64,000 bases of DNA from Sipunculus nudus. Lineage: Eukaryota > Annelida > Sipuncula > Golfingiida > Sipunculidae. Made by a program: the position numbers and the translations under genes. The notes below the pieces were generated by a model. That model was not told the DNA's origin. It worked only from the letters and a program-made list of their open reading frames with translations, and did no database searches. How positions within the stretch are numbered: position 1 is the first letter of the stretch; every line of letters begins with the position of its first letter. The stretch lies in assembly GCA_026874595.1 (NCBI GenBank), contig CM049310.1:35155558-35219557 (forward strand), in the 5' to 3' direction. Shown in pieces: positions 13,021 to 28,000 of this stretch.

Positions 13021-16000
13021 CTGCAACATATGAACCATATAAAAATATGACCAAGTTAAACATAAGAATTATACATCTTAAACTAGAATACGGGCAGTTG
13101 ACAAGAGACTACATGTATCTGCCAAATCACTGACGCATGGGTAACGTAAGGCATTGAATGTTCCTGACATGGCTACAAATTTGTGGCATAAGAGATGCCA
13201 ATTGAACTCCTTGTATATGTGCAATTCTCACCAAAAAAAGATCCACATATGATACAAAACGAAATGGATTCTAGGTGGCCAAAACAGTCTTCTATCCAGG
13301 ATCAATCATTCAAAGATTTATGGACATGCAAATTTCGAGTGAATACAACAAGTCACTCCTGAGATAAAAGCATTAATCTAATGAGAAAAAGTGCATCAAT
13401 GTATTCTCTAAAAACGGAACAGCAGGTGGCACCACCTGTCTGGTTTACAACAAAGCTATTAAAGATGGATAAACATGTAAAATGTCAGGCTTATACATCC
13501 ATTCACTCCTGATATAAGTGCAATTTTCACCCAAAGCAAATGGAAAAATGGACGCCATGTGAAAACAATTGTAGATGGCACCTCCAGTCTTGAGTACGAG
13601 ATGGAAGTCTCTAAGATCTATGGACATGTATAAAATCATGCCAATACAGCAACAGGATTCATACACTTATCATGAGAAAAATTTCAAGCACTTTTCAAGG
13701 ACCTGAAAAGTATTTTCAAGGACTCCCAAAATTTATGGACGGTCAGTGCACCTTCACCCAAGCATGTTGCCGACATCGAAAGGCTTGTAACACAAAATGC
13801 AAAATAATATTTATAATGAGATGGACCATTGTGTGATAAAAAGGCTAGGAAATGTAAAATAAGTAAAAGTTATAAGGAAATGACACATCTTTAAAAAGTA
13901 ACAAATTTAACCGAAATCTACACAAACAGCAATTGAAGCGCTCGTGATTTACCCTTTGGTATAGCCAGTCGCGGTTAAATACACAACGGCCCATTGTTTT
14001 AACGTTACATACAAAATGATCACTCATCTTTGACATGACCTTGACAAATTTAACTAATCTGATAACGAGGGTCTTAAACCTATAATATCTTGAATAGGGA
14101 TCTCTGATTTGCCGACTAGCTCAAACTTTAGCAAATTATATGCTCCGGCAGAAAGGGGTGCCGAAAAACTCTGACAGTTTGGCGATCGTGGGGGATATTC
14201 ATAAAGTTTTCAACGGCAAAAAAAAATAAAAGCCTGTAATATGTTACCCTTATACGATATTTGGGTATAGTATTATCAAATTATTTAAAACAATACTAGT
14301 CGTATCAACACGTTTAATATGACGACCCACACTGCACAGACTCTGAGTACGACACTGCTGTCTAGGGATTGTTGGAGTCAAAATCTGACTCCAATAATGC
14401 ACCGCGCGGCATCAACATGTACTACACTGACAGCGGAAATACACAAGTGGCGAAAAGGAGCAAATGTAGTCCGTTAAAATGCGTTGAATTTTGTGTAAAG
14501 TAGTTCTATGTCATGTAAAACGAATTTACTTTGAGACTCTTTTGCCTTATTCATGCTGAAACACCGTGGTTGGCGTCTTATCGGCACTGTTGGACAGTAC
14601 ATTCCTCCATAGTACACTTTCAGTGTCTATGGCTGCGTTTTGTGTTCGTCAGACAACAGTAACGTCACAAAGACGTCACAATGTTCGGTCGCGCGTCACC
14701 ATAATTGACTGACGTCATATGTTTTCACTGGCTTTTTTATAACAGTTCTCAGACAAGGAATAATTCGTAAACGCTGTAAACTGTTTTGTCATATTTTGGA
14801 TTATTCGTCTCACACAAAATCAAAACAAGGCATTACTTTTTACGCAGGTATTCGGCGGAATAGCTCATGTGACCATTGGACAAGAAAGGTTTACACTGCT
14901 TTATACGTATAAAAAAATTATCCCAGAAAAACATGTTGACACGGGTACTGGGACGTACTATACAATATACGGGGCTAAACTTCGGCAAGTTAAGGGACCC
15001 ACAATTTTAGCTCAGCTGACGTCTGACTATTAGCTGATAAGTAACCCGGTATATATGTGCTGTAGTTATGGTTAATCGTCCGTCCGTCCGTTAATTTCGT
15101 GTTAAGAGAATTTGGTACCAGGCTACACTTGTCAAGTAGTTCGGTCCTTCCCACAGTGCCCAAACAGAAGAGATTCGTTTTGAGTAGAAACGACCTCTGG
15201 CGGAAGGGTGATGACGACCTTGTCGTGCACGAGGTTTCTGCTGTTACCGCCAAGTCACAGGCCGCACGTGTCAACAAATGGCCGGGCAACACCTGTGAAG
15301 GTTGTTATCTAACGATCACAGACGCAGCCAGATTTCTATTCAAACCTGTCCAATATTTGATTAAAACTAACAATGTGAAATCTTATTTAGAAAACTCTTA
15401 TTGGTGAGCTTTATGAAATCGTTATGCAGGGCAAGGACGGGGCCGATGCTGGAAGTTGTATATGTCGCTGATCACTCTTTAAACTGCCAGCGTACTACGC
15501 TTACAAACGGCTATCACATCGCAACAAAAATGTGATTTCCCCGATGGATCCCAGCCTTTTACAAACTGTCGCAGAGTATGTGAATATACGTCAGTACCTG
15601 CCAAACACCTTTGCCTTTTTCGGACAAACAGTATTTATCCTAAATTGGAGTGAACCCGCGTGTAAACTTTATTTTGCTGATCAGTGGTCTTAGGGAGCTA
15701 ACAGATGACGATCAGAGCGCGTACACGTGGAATGCGCAGGTACCAAGGTAAAAAAACTAGAATATCAGCAAAAGCTGACAAAAGCCCTCAGCCAAAAGAA
15801 CAGTGTTTAGAGGTGGTAACAGTAACAAGTACTAAATATCTGTTCTCACATGGTTGATATCTGTACATATCTCAGTTATAAATTTAAAATGGAGAGGTAT
15901 GTACCATGATTCATAACAATCCACCAAATGCTTCCTGAAAAAAAGCTTCTAAGTTTTATTCTATTATAAGCTCTGTGACCTTGAAAAGTAGGTCAAGGTC

Positions 16001-19000
16001 ACCCATGTTTGAACATGAACGAGATTTTTGTCGATATACATCTTCACCAAAGAAATAAAATTCCTATTGTGAATCCTTTTAGAGATATCCCGCTCACAAG
16101 CCCAAAGTTGAAAAATCCAAGAAAAATTCAATAAAAAATCAGAAATTGCAGGTGGCGCCCCCAAACTTGTGCAGCAGGTACAGACTATCAGTCCCAATAA
16201 CCATAGTAAGTTTTGTAAAAATCCACCAAATGGTTTCTGAGTAATAAGCATCTAAGTGTTTTTTCTATAATCAGCTCTAAAACGTAGAAAAATAGGTCAA
16301 GGTCACCCATCTTCGAACTTGACCGAGATTTTGTCAATATACATCTTCTCCGAAAAAATAAAATTCTTACGGTGAATCCTTTTCGAGATATCCCGCTCAC
16401 AAGCCCAAAGTTGAAAAATCCGATAAAAATTCATTAAAAATCGGAAATTGTAGGTGGCGCCACCAAACTTGTATAGCAGGTACAGACTATCAGTCCCAAT
16501 AACCATAGTAAGTTTTGTAAAAATCCACCAAATGGTTCCTGAGTAATAAGCATCTAAGTGTTTTTTCTATAATCAGCTCTAAAACGTAGAAAAATAGGTC
16601 AAGGTCACCCATCTTCGAACTTGAGCGAGATTTTGTCATTATACATCTTCTCCGAAAAAATAAAATTCTTACGGTGAATCCTTTTCAAGATATCCCGCTC
16701 ACAAGCCCAAAGTTGAAAAATCCGATAAAAATTCATTAAAAATAAGAAATTGTAGGTGGCGCCACCAAACTTGTATAGCAGGTACAGACTATCAGTCCCA
16801 ATAACCATAGTAAGTTTTGTGAAAATCCACCAAATGGTTCCTGAGTAATAAGCATCTAAGTGTTTTTCTATAATCAGCTCTAAAATGTAGAAAAATAGGT
16901 CAAGGTCACCCATCTTCGAACTTGAGCGAGATTTTGTCGATATACATCTTTACCGAGGAAATAAAATTCTGACGGTGAATCCTTTTCAAGATATCCCGCT
17001 CACAAGGTAAAAGTTAACGGACGCCGGACGGACGGACGGACGGACGGACAGCTTGGGTGACGACAATAGCCCATCAGCCTAAGGGCTGAGGGCTAAAAAA
17101 AAAACCGCAACCCGTGGGTAAACTGAAAAACCTTTAACCAAAACAAAGTCGGATCGGGTTCGTTGGGGGAAATATGACCCCTCTGATATAATTATTATCG
17201 CCGAGTTACCAATGTAAAACGTAAAGTTAACTTGATTTAAACAACATATTCTACTGAGCGAATTGGTTTTATTTTATTATTATCTCTCAGATTCGAATTG
17301 TTCCCATCATGTATTTTTCACACATTTTATTCCCCTGGTTTTTTTCTCAGATAATTATTTCCTTTGGACAGATCTTCTCAATAGCTATATCAATAATCTC
17401 TGTAGTATAACATTTAAATTTAAATTATAAATCTTGCGAAATTACTTGCGTGAACTCGCCTAGCGTGTATTGAGTTTTCAATTAAAGAGCTTTTATACGT
17501 ACCTCGGGGGAAATCTCCACGATCTTCTCAGTAAAGCAGTTCACTTACTATTTGATAATAAACATGGTTATTACCCTCGTTTGTTAACTTGTTACATCGT
17601 TACTTTCACTGCCCAGTCTCATTCATCCACGATTGGGTTAATTTTATTTCATACATTTGATTGACGTAGAGATGCCCGAAAGTCGGTATTAAAATACCAG
17701 GTATGCATACACACAACATACACCAAAACTCTTTCACAAAATTTTATTTTTCAAGCACTTTTCCAAACCACTCTCTCTTTTTAAGCACCTTTCAAGCCCT
17801 TGAAATTGAAATGACTAAATTCAAGCACTTTTCAAGGTGCGTACGAACCCTGAGCAAGCGACTCCTGAAAAAAGGGCATCAATGTATTCTACGAAAGGCG
17901 AGAAGGTAGGTGGCACCACCTGTCTGGTCTACAAGAGAACTCTCCAAGATGGAAGGACTTGCTAAATTCCAGCCAAATACATTGAACCATTCCTGACATA
18001 GGAACAATATTCACCCAAAGCAAACACATGGACGCCACGTGAAAACGATTACAGATGGGAGTGGCACCACCAGTCTTGAATGAGATGGGAGGTATCCAAG
18101 ATCTTTGGATATGGACAATTTCAGCTCTAACAATGAACCAATCCCTAAGATGAACAAATGGCCACATGAAAATGATTGTAGGTGGCACCACCAGTCTTGA
18201 GTACAAGATGGGAGGAATCCAAGATCTATGGACAGCACGATTTCAGCCCAATACACTTAACCACTCCTGAGATATGGGCTGTTATCAATAAGATACCCAG
18301 ATTGATGCTGCATAAAAAGATTTGCAGGTGGCGCCACCAGTCTTTGAGTTTTACCAGTTACATATAAGAAAATAAGTTTGCTGGGTTTCAGAAAGATCGG
18401 TCCAAGGGTCTCTTTGGAGTTTCCGGAAACACAGTTGGCTCCTTAAATTTCATGAAAACATAGTACTTTATGCACAAACTCAAATATACAATAGACTGAT
18501 AAAGTGACCTGCTTGTGAAAAGTGGTGAAATTTCCATTCAAACTATTAGTTGCTTGACAAATGCATGGGTGGAATAACTCAATTGTTACATTTTCCAGGT
18601 TAGATTCACCCATGGTATTTTAAAGACTACCAGTATACCATCTTTTTATGCTGATGGGGATCAGTGGTTGACAGCAACTAAACTCCCACATCTCCAAAAT
18701 TTTCATTCCTAAATTCCACCTTTAAAACATGCCAGATATGTGCAGTATTATATAACTGATCTGAACTCCCTTTCACCACCCACTTCCAATGCCAGACCTG
18801 CAAGTATTACTCAAGTAACAAATAAGACAACTTCATAAAATAAAGTATTTATAAACCCACCTGTCTGTACAATTATCACAGAAGTCCACAGACACTTCGG
18901 GAAGGCAGTCTACACAGTGCCATCTGGTTCCTAATATTGGCTCACATCCACAGTTATCACACTGAAAATTAACATCCACAGTTATCACACTGCAAAATAA

Positions 19001-22000
19001 CAATACATCCAATTATCCCATGAAAATTGACATCACTATCCAAACTTTTTATAAAACATTGAAAATAACATTACATCCACAGTTATCACACTGAAAATAA
19101 CATCCACAGCTTTCAACCAGGGAACAACATCTTAAGCTGTAACACTGTAAATAACACTGTTATCACTCTGAAAATAACATCCACAGCTATCAACAAGGAA
19201 ACAACATCTACAGCTATAACGCTGTAAATAACACTGTTTTCACACTGAAAATTTTGTAACATCCAAAGTTATCACACTGAAAATAACAATACATCCACAG
19301 TTATCACACTGAAAAAAAACATTACATCCTCAGTTATCACACTGAAAATAACATTACATCCAGTTATCCCATGGAAAATGATATCATTATCCACACTTTT
19401 ATAGAACATTGAAAATAACATAACATCCACTGCTATCACACTTAAAATTACCAAAATAATATGGTATACATAGTTATAACATACCTCCACCAACACCCTG
19501 CATTAAAGCAGACCTTGAATTTAATTAATCCATACCCTGACATAACTGAATTTCATTGAAAACAGATGATACTGAGATGATAAACATAATCTGAAACAGA
19601 TTAAAGCCTATTGCCCATCCTTCCACAGAAGGGCAATGAAAATCATAAAGACATTTGATGATCTTTTTTGTGAAAAGCTTAAAAGAAGATACAGAGATTG
19701 TTTTTTTCAGGTGCTGACTGACTAATGATGAATTAAATTAAGTGTGATGCATGTGATATTAATAGGTTCTAAGCCCACCATCCACCCAGCTCCCTTAAAA
19801 CTGGATTAAAAAATTAAGTTAAACAACTGAGGTAAGTGAGGCCACCCAGAGAGCAGCCATGCCATAACGGGCAAGCTGAGAAGGAGCAGCCATCAGTTTA
19901 GCTCTCATCTTGTATCCTATATGTTGGGTTCCTTGGGAGGGATCAGCCATTAGTTTTTCTCTCACCTTGTATCCTATATGCTGGGTTCCTTGGGAGAGAT
20001 CCGCCATTAGTTTTTCTCTCACCTTGTATCCTATATGCTGGGTTCCTTGGGAGAGATCAGCCATTAGTTTTTCTCTGACCTTGTATCCTATATGTTGGGT
20101 TCCTTGGGAGGGATCAGCCATTAGTTTTTCTCTCACCTTGTATCCTATATGCTGGGTTCCTTGGGAGGGATCAGCCATTAGTTTTTCTCTGACCTTGTAT
20201 CCTATATGCTGGGTTCCTTGGGAGAGATCAGCCATTAGTTTTTCTCTCACCTTGTATCCTATATGTTGGGTTCCTTGGGAGGGATCAGCCATTAGTTTTT
20301 CTCTCCTGATTCTCTTCAGCTTCAGTAGTTCTTTATATTCATCAGTGTTCTTGACAGTGTCTGGGATGTCTTCATCATCCTGTAATGCAAAGTCTTTCAT
20401 ATTACAGCAGTAAACCACCAGTTCTTTATTATTTAAATGTTACAAAGGCTGAAAATCCCATCATCATTAACAGCTGACATGCCAAGGTACCAAGATTTCC
20501 AGGTTATATACCATATTTCAGGTTACTTTTCTGGTCATGAGTTGCTTGGAACATGTTAGTTGCTGCAGAAAACATACCAATTTTATACACCTGCATCATT
20601 TTCTTGTGTTCATTTATGCCCAAGTAGTTTTTGCTAAAAAAATACAGGTAACTGACCTGGTACAAAGTACAAATAATACAAAAAGCATGAAATGAGCAGA
20701 TCAGTGGCTGCATGGTGTATTTTTTAGGTTTTACTTCCTTGACACAAGCAGGCAGACACAGTTTTCCATTAACAAACCATGCTATAAAAATAGAATGAAA
20801 CCTTGTTGTGTCAAAATCGAAGGGACTGGTGCATTTACTTTGACTCAACCAGAGTTCGAGACAACCGTTGTTCATTATATTCAACCTTCTTCAGTGATTA
20901 TTATCGATAAATACTGCACATGTATAGGGCCTATAATAATTCTCACAAATGTTTGCATGAATCCTTTAGGTTTCTTATTATTATTTCTTTTCATTCTTTT
21001 ATTCTATTTAGATGATATCTTTTAGCGTCATAGAATTTCAGAAAAACAGAAAAAAATAGTTTGTGTGGAAGGAGAGATAGAGAGAGAGTGAGAAAGAGAG
21101 AGATTGAGAGAGGTTTATATGGTCTTTACATCAAGCTAACGCTTAGCAGGCCACGACGCCAAAGCTAACAGGACACGAACAATATAAAGGTGAAGCAGTA
21201 GTATTATCTTCCTCCCTTCATACAGAGTCCAGTATGTTTATCCTAGACACATCAAAGGTAAGGATTGGATTATGTTTGGTTTATTAATAACTTTTCTTTA
21301 ATGCTTTGTCGGCGAGAGAAGAAAAGCATGATCATGAGTGACTAATTAGCCAAATAGGTAAACTACGGACTAGGTATGTAAGACATTGCATTGTTGAGCA
21401 AGATCCTTGCCAGTATTAATTATGTAACTGGTCATCGTAGCCGTAGGTATGATTGTTGGACCGTGCACAACTGTCCAAAACATTAAAGCGGCATGACCTC
21501 AAGTCGAGTGACAGACACTTTGCACTTGATGAGTGAGAGCCTTGTAGGTATTAATTAATTATGACTGGTCATCACGGCCCAATCATGATTGACGGGCTGT
21601 GCATAACTATTATCCAAATATGACAAGTTAAGCTGTAGAAATCTTAGCTGGGGACCATTAAAACACTTTGACACATCAGGGTTTTCGACACATCCGACTC
21701 CGACACAAACAGAGTTAACTTAGTCAGGTTTTAACTGTTTTTTGTAGGGACCCCACATTCGACTTTGACACATGTGGGAATTTGACTTAACCGAGTTCGA
21801 CACAACGAGGTTTCACTGTATTATGTTCAACTGAAAAAAAAGATGGGTTAAGCTCCACTTCAAACCCTGAATATCTCTTAATCAACTTTAATATCTGGAT
21901 TAAAAAAAAGTTCTTCAAACTGTTATGTGCAGTAAGTTTCACAATTTGACCCCCTTCATGCACAAGAAACATAAGATATCATAAACAGTGTTATAGCTAG

Positions 22001-25000
22001 ACAAATTTGAGTGCTGGCTAAATTTACAGATGTTGGTGAAGCTAGTGGGGGTGGCCATGTCAGTGGAATCTGTATACTATACACATACTAGTGATGGGTC
22101 CACTTTTATTTAACTCTTAGATATACTAAATGCAAGAATTATTATTTACAACAGCCTTTTAACAGTGGAAAAAATATGCAAATAGTAACATGGTACAGGT
22201 TTTCAAGTGATATTAATGTATTTTTTTTACTATCAAATGTATAAACCATCCTTCAAAAACTGTCAAAAAATTCTCCATGGATTCTTCGGCTCTCCAAAGA
22301 TTCACCGACTTTTAGACAGACCTGTTAAACTGGATCTTTCTTGATCTGCACTGTGATCTTAACTTTGCAATAAGCCATTCACAGAAGGGATTTTAGGGTC
22401 TTCCCAATTTCATTATGTGTAAATTACGATAATGTCAGGTATTTTGACAATCTTTAAGATCTTTTGTGCAGGTCGGTGGGCTGTAAATATTAGACTTGTA
22501 CCCGCTAGCATAAACAGAAAATAGCAGGGTAAAAAAAAAAAAAAAAATTTTAAACTGATGGTTTTTGCACAGGGGGGGGGGGGGGGGGGGCTTCAATATG
22601 ATTTTACTCACAGAAATAACTATACTCTCTGTCACATTACTCGAGACTGGCATACTGAACAGGTCTCCATCCTGACTGCTCCCCGTGAAGCTGCCGCTCT
22701 CCATCTCATCGTCAGACATGTAGACAGGGGGCTGATGGGATAGCAGGAAGGTTGATGCCTGACGGTAAAACTTGTTGTTACGTTGGTGCCTGTGCTGGAT
22801 AATCTAGGTAAACACATGAAGACAGTCACTAGACATTGGAATATTGTTTCAGGACATTCACAACCCAGACCGGAAACACAAACCATCAATTAAATTACAT
22901 GCAAATACCTTTCATATTATTCCTAAAAAGTAGATTATGGTTTGGTCTTAACTTTTACTAATTATGAAATATTGACATAACCCCTGTCACACATTTAGCA
23001 AACATATCATGGAACCTCTTGAGTTACATCAGAACAAAATAACAGGTGCTTTTGATAATAGGCCATCTTCAAGTGTTGTAATGAAGTTTAAATGCAAAAC
23101 AGTAATGAAGTTTAAAAGGAGATTTTCCTTTATTTCTTCAAAGGAATTAAGTCATAGCGACAAAGTTTGGGGTCTGGTAGGAGTACTTATGGACATCTAA
23201 CCATATGCTGAATTTAAAATCTGTGTCCAACGGTGTCAAAGTGTGCCAGTCTAACAGACAGACTGACTGACAGACAGCAATGAACAAAGGGTCATCACTA
23301 TAGTTAAGATGACTTGAAGTTAGCTGAGCTCAATATTTCTGACTGATCTTAATACTTAATATTAAGGCCATCCTGCATTGTTGCCTGTATAAGTGAGTAT
23401 CTACTCCATCAGATGTAGATATAGGAAAGAGCACGTAAATCAAGGAACAATTACATGTTAAATACATGCATATATACTACATTTCATCTTCTGCACTTTT
23501 AACATGGTTTTTCAAGGTGCAGAATGTATGGAATATTGTGCTGCGGATATTTAGAAAAGGCTTCAGAGACTGTAATAATCAGAAGCTGTCATGTATAAAG
23601 CATTGCTCTACCGGTGACTGTGAGGTATCTGAACCTTACCCTTCTGTTGACTATGCCAGCACTAGGGATCCTGCCTGGGACTGGCAGACCAGCCTTGGCC
23701 AGCTTGATGAAATACTTCTGTACTCTACTGGCAACCTGCAACATGATAATCAGGATTTGATAATAGTTATTTGAAATTCAAAACTTTTAAATTTTAGCTC
23801 AGCTGACTGAAAGTCATCTGAGCTATAGCGATCACTCTTTGTCCGTCGTCCGTCTGTCTGTCTGTCCGTCCGTTAACCAGGCACAAATCGTAACCGCTGA
23901 ACCTAGAACCTTGTAACTTGGGATTCTGAGAGGTCCATGAAAAATCTCCTTGGAAACCAGAAATTAGGTCTCTGTTACCCATATCCTTCGAGCTATGGGG
24001 CCCCAAAGTACCCCCCAGAAAAGTCAAAAATTTCATACAAAAACTTCAATATCTCATTAACTACTTGACTGATGGTCATGATTTTTGGCATACATATTGA
24101 TCATGAGATGTTCCATCACTTCCTGCAGACTGGTGGCGCCACCTGTATTTTTTGATTTTTTACAAATTTTTTTCTCTATTTTTGAGACCTTTAAAAATGT
24201 GAACATCTGTTAACAAGGCACAAATCGTAAAGCCTAGACCTAGAATCTTAATTCTTGATACACTGAGAGGTCCATGAAAAATCTCCTTGGAAACCAGAAA
24301 TTAGGTCTCTGTTACCCATATCCTTCGAGCTATGGGGCCCCAAAGTACCCCCCAGAATAGTAAAATATTTCATACAAAAACTTCAATATCTCAATAACTA
24401 CAACACTGATGGTCATGATTTTTGGCATACATATTGATCATGAGATGTTCCATAAGTTCCTGCAGACTGGTGGGGCCACCTGTATTTTTCGATTTTTTTA
24501 CAATTTTTTCCTCTATTTTTGAGACGTTTAAAGATGCTGTCATCTGTTAACGTGGCACAAATCGTAACCGCTGGACCTAGAATCTTCATTCTCGACACAC
24601 TGAGAAACCTATTAAAAGTCTCCGTGGAAACCATAAATTAGATCTCTGTTACCCATATCCTTCGAGCTATAGGGCCCCAAAGTACCCCCCAGAAAAGTCA
24701 AAAATTTCATACAAAAACTTCAATATATCATTAACTACTTGACTGATGGTCATGATTTTTGGCATACGTATTGATCATGAGATGTTCCATCACTTCCTGC
24801 AGACTGGTGGCGCCACCTGAATTTTTCGATTTTTTACGAATTTAAAAATGTGAACAGCTGTTAACAGGGCACAAATCATAAAGACTGGACCTAGAATCTT
24901 CATTCTTGACACACTGAGAGGTCCATAAAAAGTCTGCATGGAAACCTGAAATAAGGTCTCTGTTACCCATATCCTTTGAGCTATGGGGGGCTCCCAATAA

Positions 25001-28000
25001 CCCCCCAGAATAATGGAAAATTTGATAAAAACAAACTGCAACATCTCAATAACTACAACACTGATGGTCATGATTTTTGGCATACATATTGATCAAGAGG
25101 TGTTTCATCAGTACCTGCAGACTGGTGGTGCCACCTGTATTTTTTCAAATTTTCACAATTTTTTTTTCTCTATTTTCGAGACCTTTCAGGATGTAGTTAT
25201 CTGTCAACAGGGTACAAATCGTAAGGACTGCACCTAGAATCTTCATTGTTGACACACAGGGAGACCCATGATAAGTCTCCATGGACACCTGAAATTAGCT
25301 CTCTGTTACCCATATCCTTTGAGCTATGGCACTCCAAAGTACAGCTCAGAATAATGGAAAATTTGATACAAAAGCTGAAGTATCTGAACAACTAATGCAG
25401 AGATCACCATAATTGTTTTCATGGATATTGATCATGGAGTGTTTCATCAGTTTCTGCAGACTGGTGGCACCACCTGTATTTGTTCGGGTTTTTTTTACGA
25501 TTTTTTTCTCTATTTTTGAGACCTTTAAAGTTATGAACATCTGTTAACAGGGTGTCGTGTAATAGGACTTTGTGGAACAGCCCCGCTAGTAACGTGTGCA
25601 CAGGTTGGTGCTACGTCACCGCTTTCTGAATAAAGTTGTGTTCATGGCGCGACGTGTCTGTGGATTTATGACATGGTGGCAGCGGGTTTTTAACCCATAG
25701 ACATTTTTGAACAGACTTTTGGCCTGTCAGTTTATTGACGGAGTATCAGGACGACTTGCAGAATCGTGTGGGCGTCTGATTACATGACCATGCCTGGATT
25801 TCAGCCGCCAGAGTGCTTTGATTTCCAGCATCCGGAGTACTGGCCTGAATGGAAACAGCGGTTTAGCTGTTTTCGGATAGCCACGAAACTTCATAAAGAT
25901 GAGGGTGAAATACAAGTAAGTACCCTGATATATGCCATGGGAAAGGATGCTGAACGTGTATTCAATACATTCACGTGGGATTCAGCAGAGGATCAGAATA
26001 AATACGACGTTGTTGTTCGTAAATTCGATGACTATTTTGTGCCTAAACGCAATGTAATTCATCAGCGTGCATTGTTTTATCAATGTGTTCAGCGGCCCGG
26101 CGAGACAGTCGAGGCGTTTGTTAGACATTTGTATGAACTGGCGGAGTCGTGTGAATTTGGTCCTAATAGAGATGAAAATATTAGAGACCGCATAGTTATT
26201 GGAATAAATGACAAGCAGCTCTCACAAGAACTACAGTTAAAATCTGATCTCAGTTTGGAAGTAGCAGTACAGTTGTGTAGACAGTCAGAGTTAGTCAAGG
26301 CTCAGATAGGGGAACAAGCAGCAGCTGTTGCCCTTGATGATATCAGTTCAGCCAATAGAGAACACCGTTTTGATGCTGCTAGTTTCAATAAACGTCGGGG
26401 AGGTCGTCAGAATCGTGGTCGAGGTCAAGGTCATGCTAAATCAAGTAGTAACACTAGTTTCAAAGCAACTAAACAGGAACATGTAACCTGTGGTAGATGT
26501 AACAAATTTCATGCTAAAGATGCCAGGTGCCCTGCCAGATATGCCAGATGTAACAAATGTCACAGAATAGGCCATTATGCAGTGGTTTGTAAGACCAAGT
26601 CCGTACAGGAGGTGGTTGTACCTGACGCTGACAACAATCCAAAATTCTTGGGCACTGTTTCTGAAGGTGAAGAAAGTACTGTTGACACTGACTGGAGAGT
26701 ACGACTTAACATAGAAGGAAAATTCCTTACCTTTAAGATAGATTCTGGAGCTGATGTGAGTGTGATATCAGAACAGGCTTATCAGAGTCTACGGTGTCCC
26801 CCGTCCCTAGAACCACCTCAAACAGTTCTGAGAAGTGTTGGTGGACAGTTACATTGTCTGGGGTGTTTTGAGACTAAAGTGAATTTTAGAGGGACTGTGT
26901 ATAGAATGATGATGTATGTTGTAACCGGAGCAAACAATTTGTTAAGCCGTAGTGCTGCTGTAGCTATGGAACTGATTCAGTTAAACATACATGATATTGA
27001 TATAGAACAGGAAGTATTTGGAGACCTTGGTCATATGCATTGTGAGCCTGTGAAATTTAAAGTGAAGGCTGATGTTCAACCTTACAGTCAGAGCGTCGCT
27101 CGTAGAGTTCCGATACCCCTCTTACCAAAGGTGAAAGATGAATTGGATCGTATGGAAAAAAATGATGTCATCACTAAGATCACGGAACCTACAGAATGGT
27201 GCAGTCCTATAGTTCCAGTAGTGAAAAAGAACAAGAAAGATGTCCGTATATGTGTAGATCTACGTAAACTGAACAAAGCTATCATTCGAGAGAGATATAT
27301 TCTCCCAACTCTGGATGACTTGCTGCCAAAGCTGGCAGGAGCTAAGATCTTTTCCTCACTTGATGCTTCAAGCGGATTCTGGGCGATTCCGCTACATGCA
27401 GACAGCATGAAGTTGACCACATTTATAACTCCATTCGGGAGGTATGCGTTTAAACGGCTCCCCTTCGGAATAACGTGTGCCCCAGAAATATTTCAGAGAA
27501 AAATGACAGAGCTGCTGGACAGTCACGAAGGAGTTATAGTGTACATGGACGATATTCTCGTGTTTGGCGATTCAATTGAACAACACGACGAAAGACTAAA
27601 GAAAGTGCTTAGTTCCATCTTGAGGTCTGGACTGAAACTGAATAGGTCAAAATGCCTCCTGAGACAGGAGGGTCTTCAATTTCTGGGCCACTGGATTGGA
27701 TCAGAAGGTATTCAACCTTCACCTGATAAAGTGAAGGCCATCGTCAACTTGAAAGCACCTACTGATGTGACGGAGCTGAAAAGACTACTGGGAATGATAA
27801 ACTATCTGGGACGCTATGTGCCCAATTTGGCGACAGTCGCAAAACCGATGAATGATCTCTTGCGTTCAGACTCCGTATGGTGTTGGGGCCCATCACAAGA
27901 AGAAGCTTTTGCTTATGTAAAGAGTGCTTTGACAGATGCTCCATCACTCGCCTTTTACGACGCAAACAAGAAAACGGTAGTTAGCGCAGATGCATCCAGC

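Noticed and set aside
14640-14725. Cluster of CRE-like sites (AACGTCAC, GACGTCAC, TGACGTCA)
   Set aside because: Suggestive of a promoter, but deep in a ZZZ3 intron with no gene beside it; not strong enough to list.
14990-15407. 100-codon frames on opposite strands
   Set aside because: Overlap a Helitron-like head and show no domain; the higher GC of this patch favours open frames.
19910-20413. 167-codon plus-strand frame with an 18-19-residue repeat
   Set aside because: It is the antisense shadow of the ZZZ3 exon 5 repeat; a 57-bp unit opens frames on both strands.
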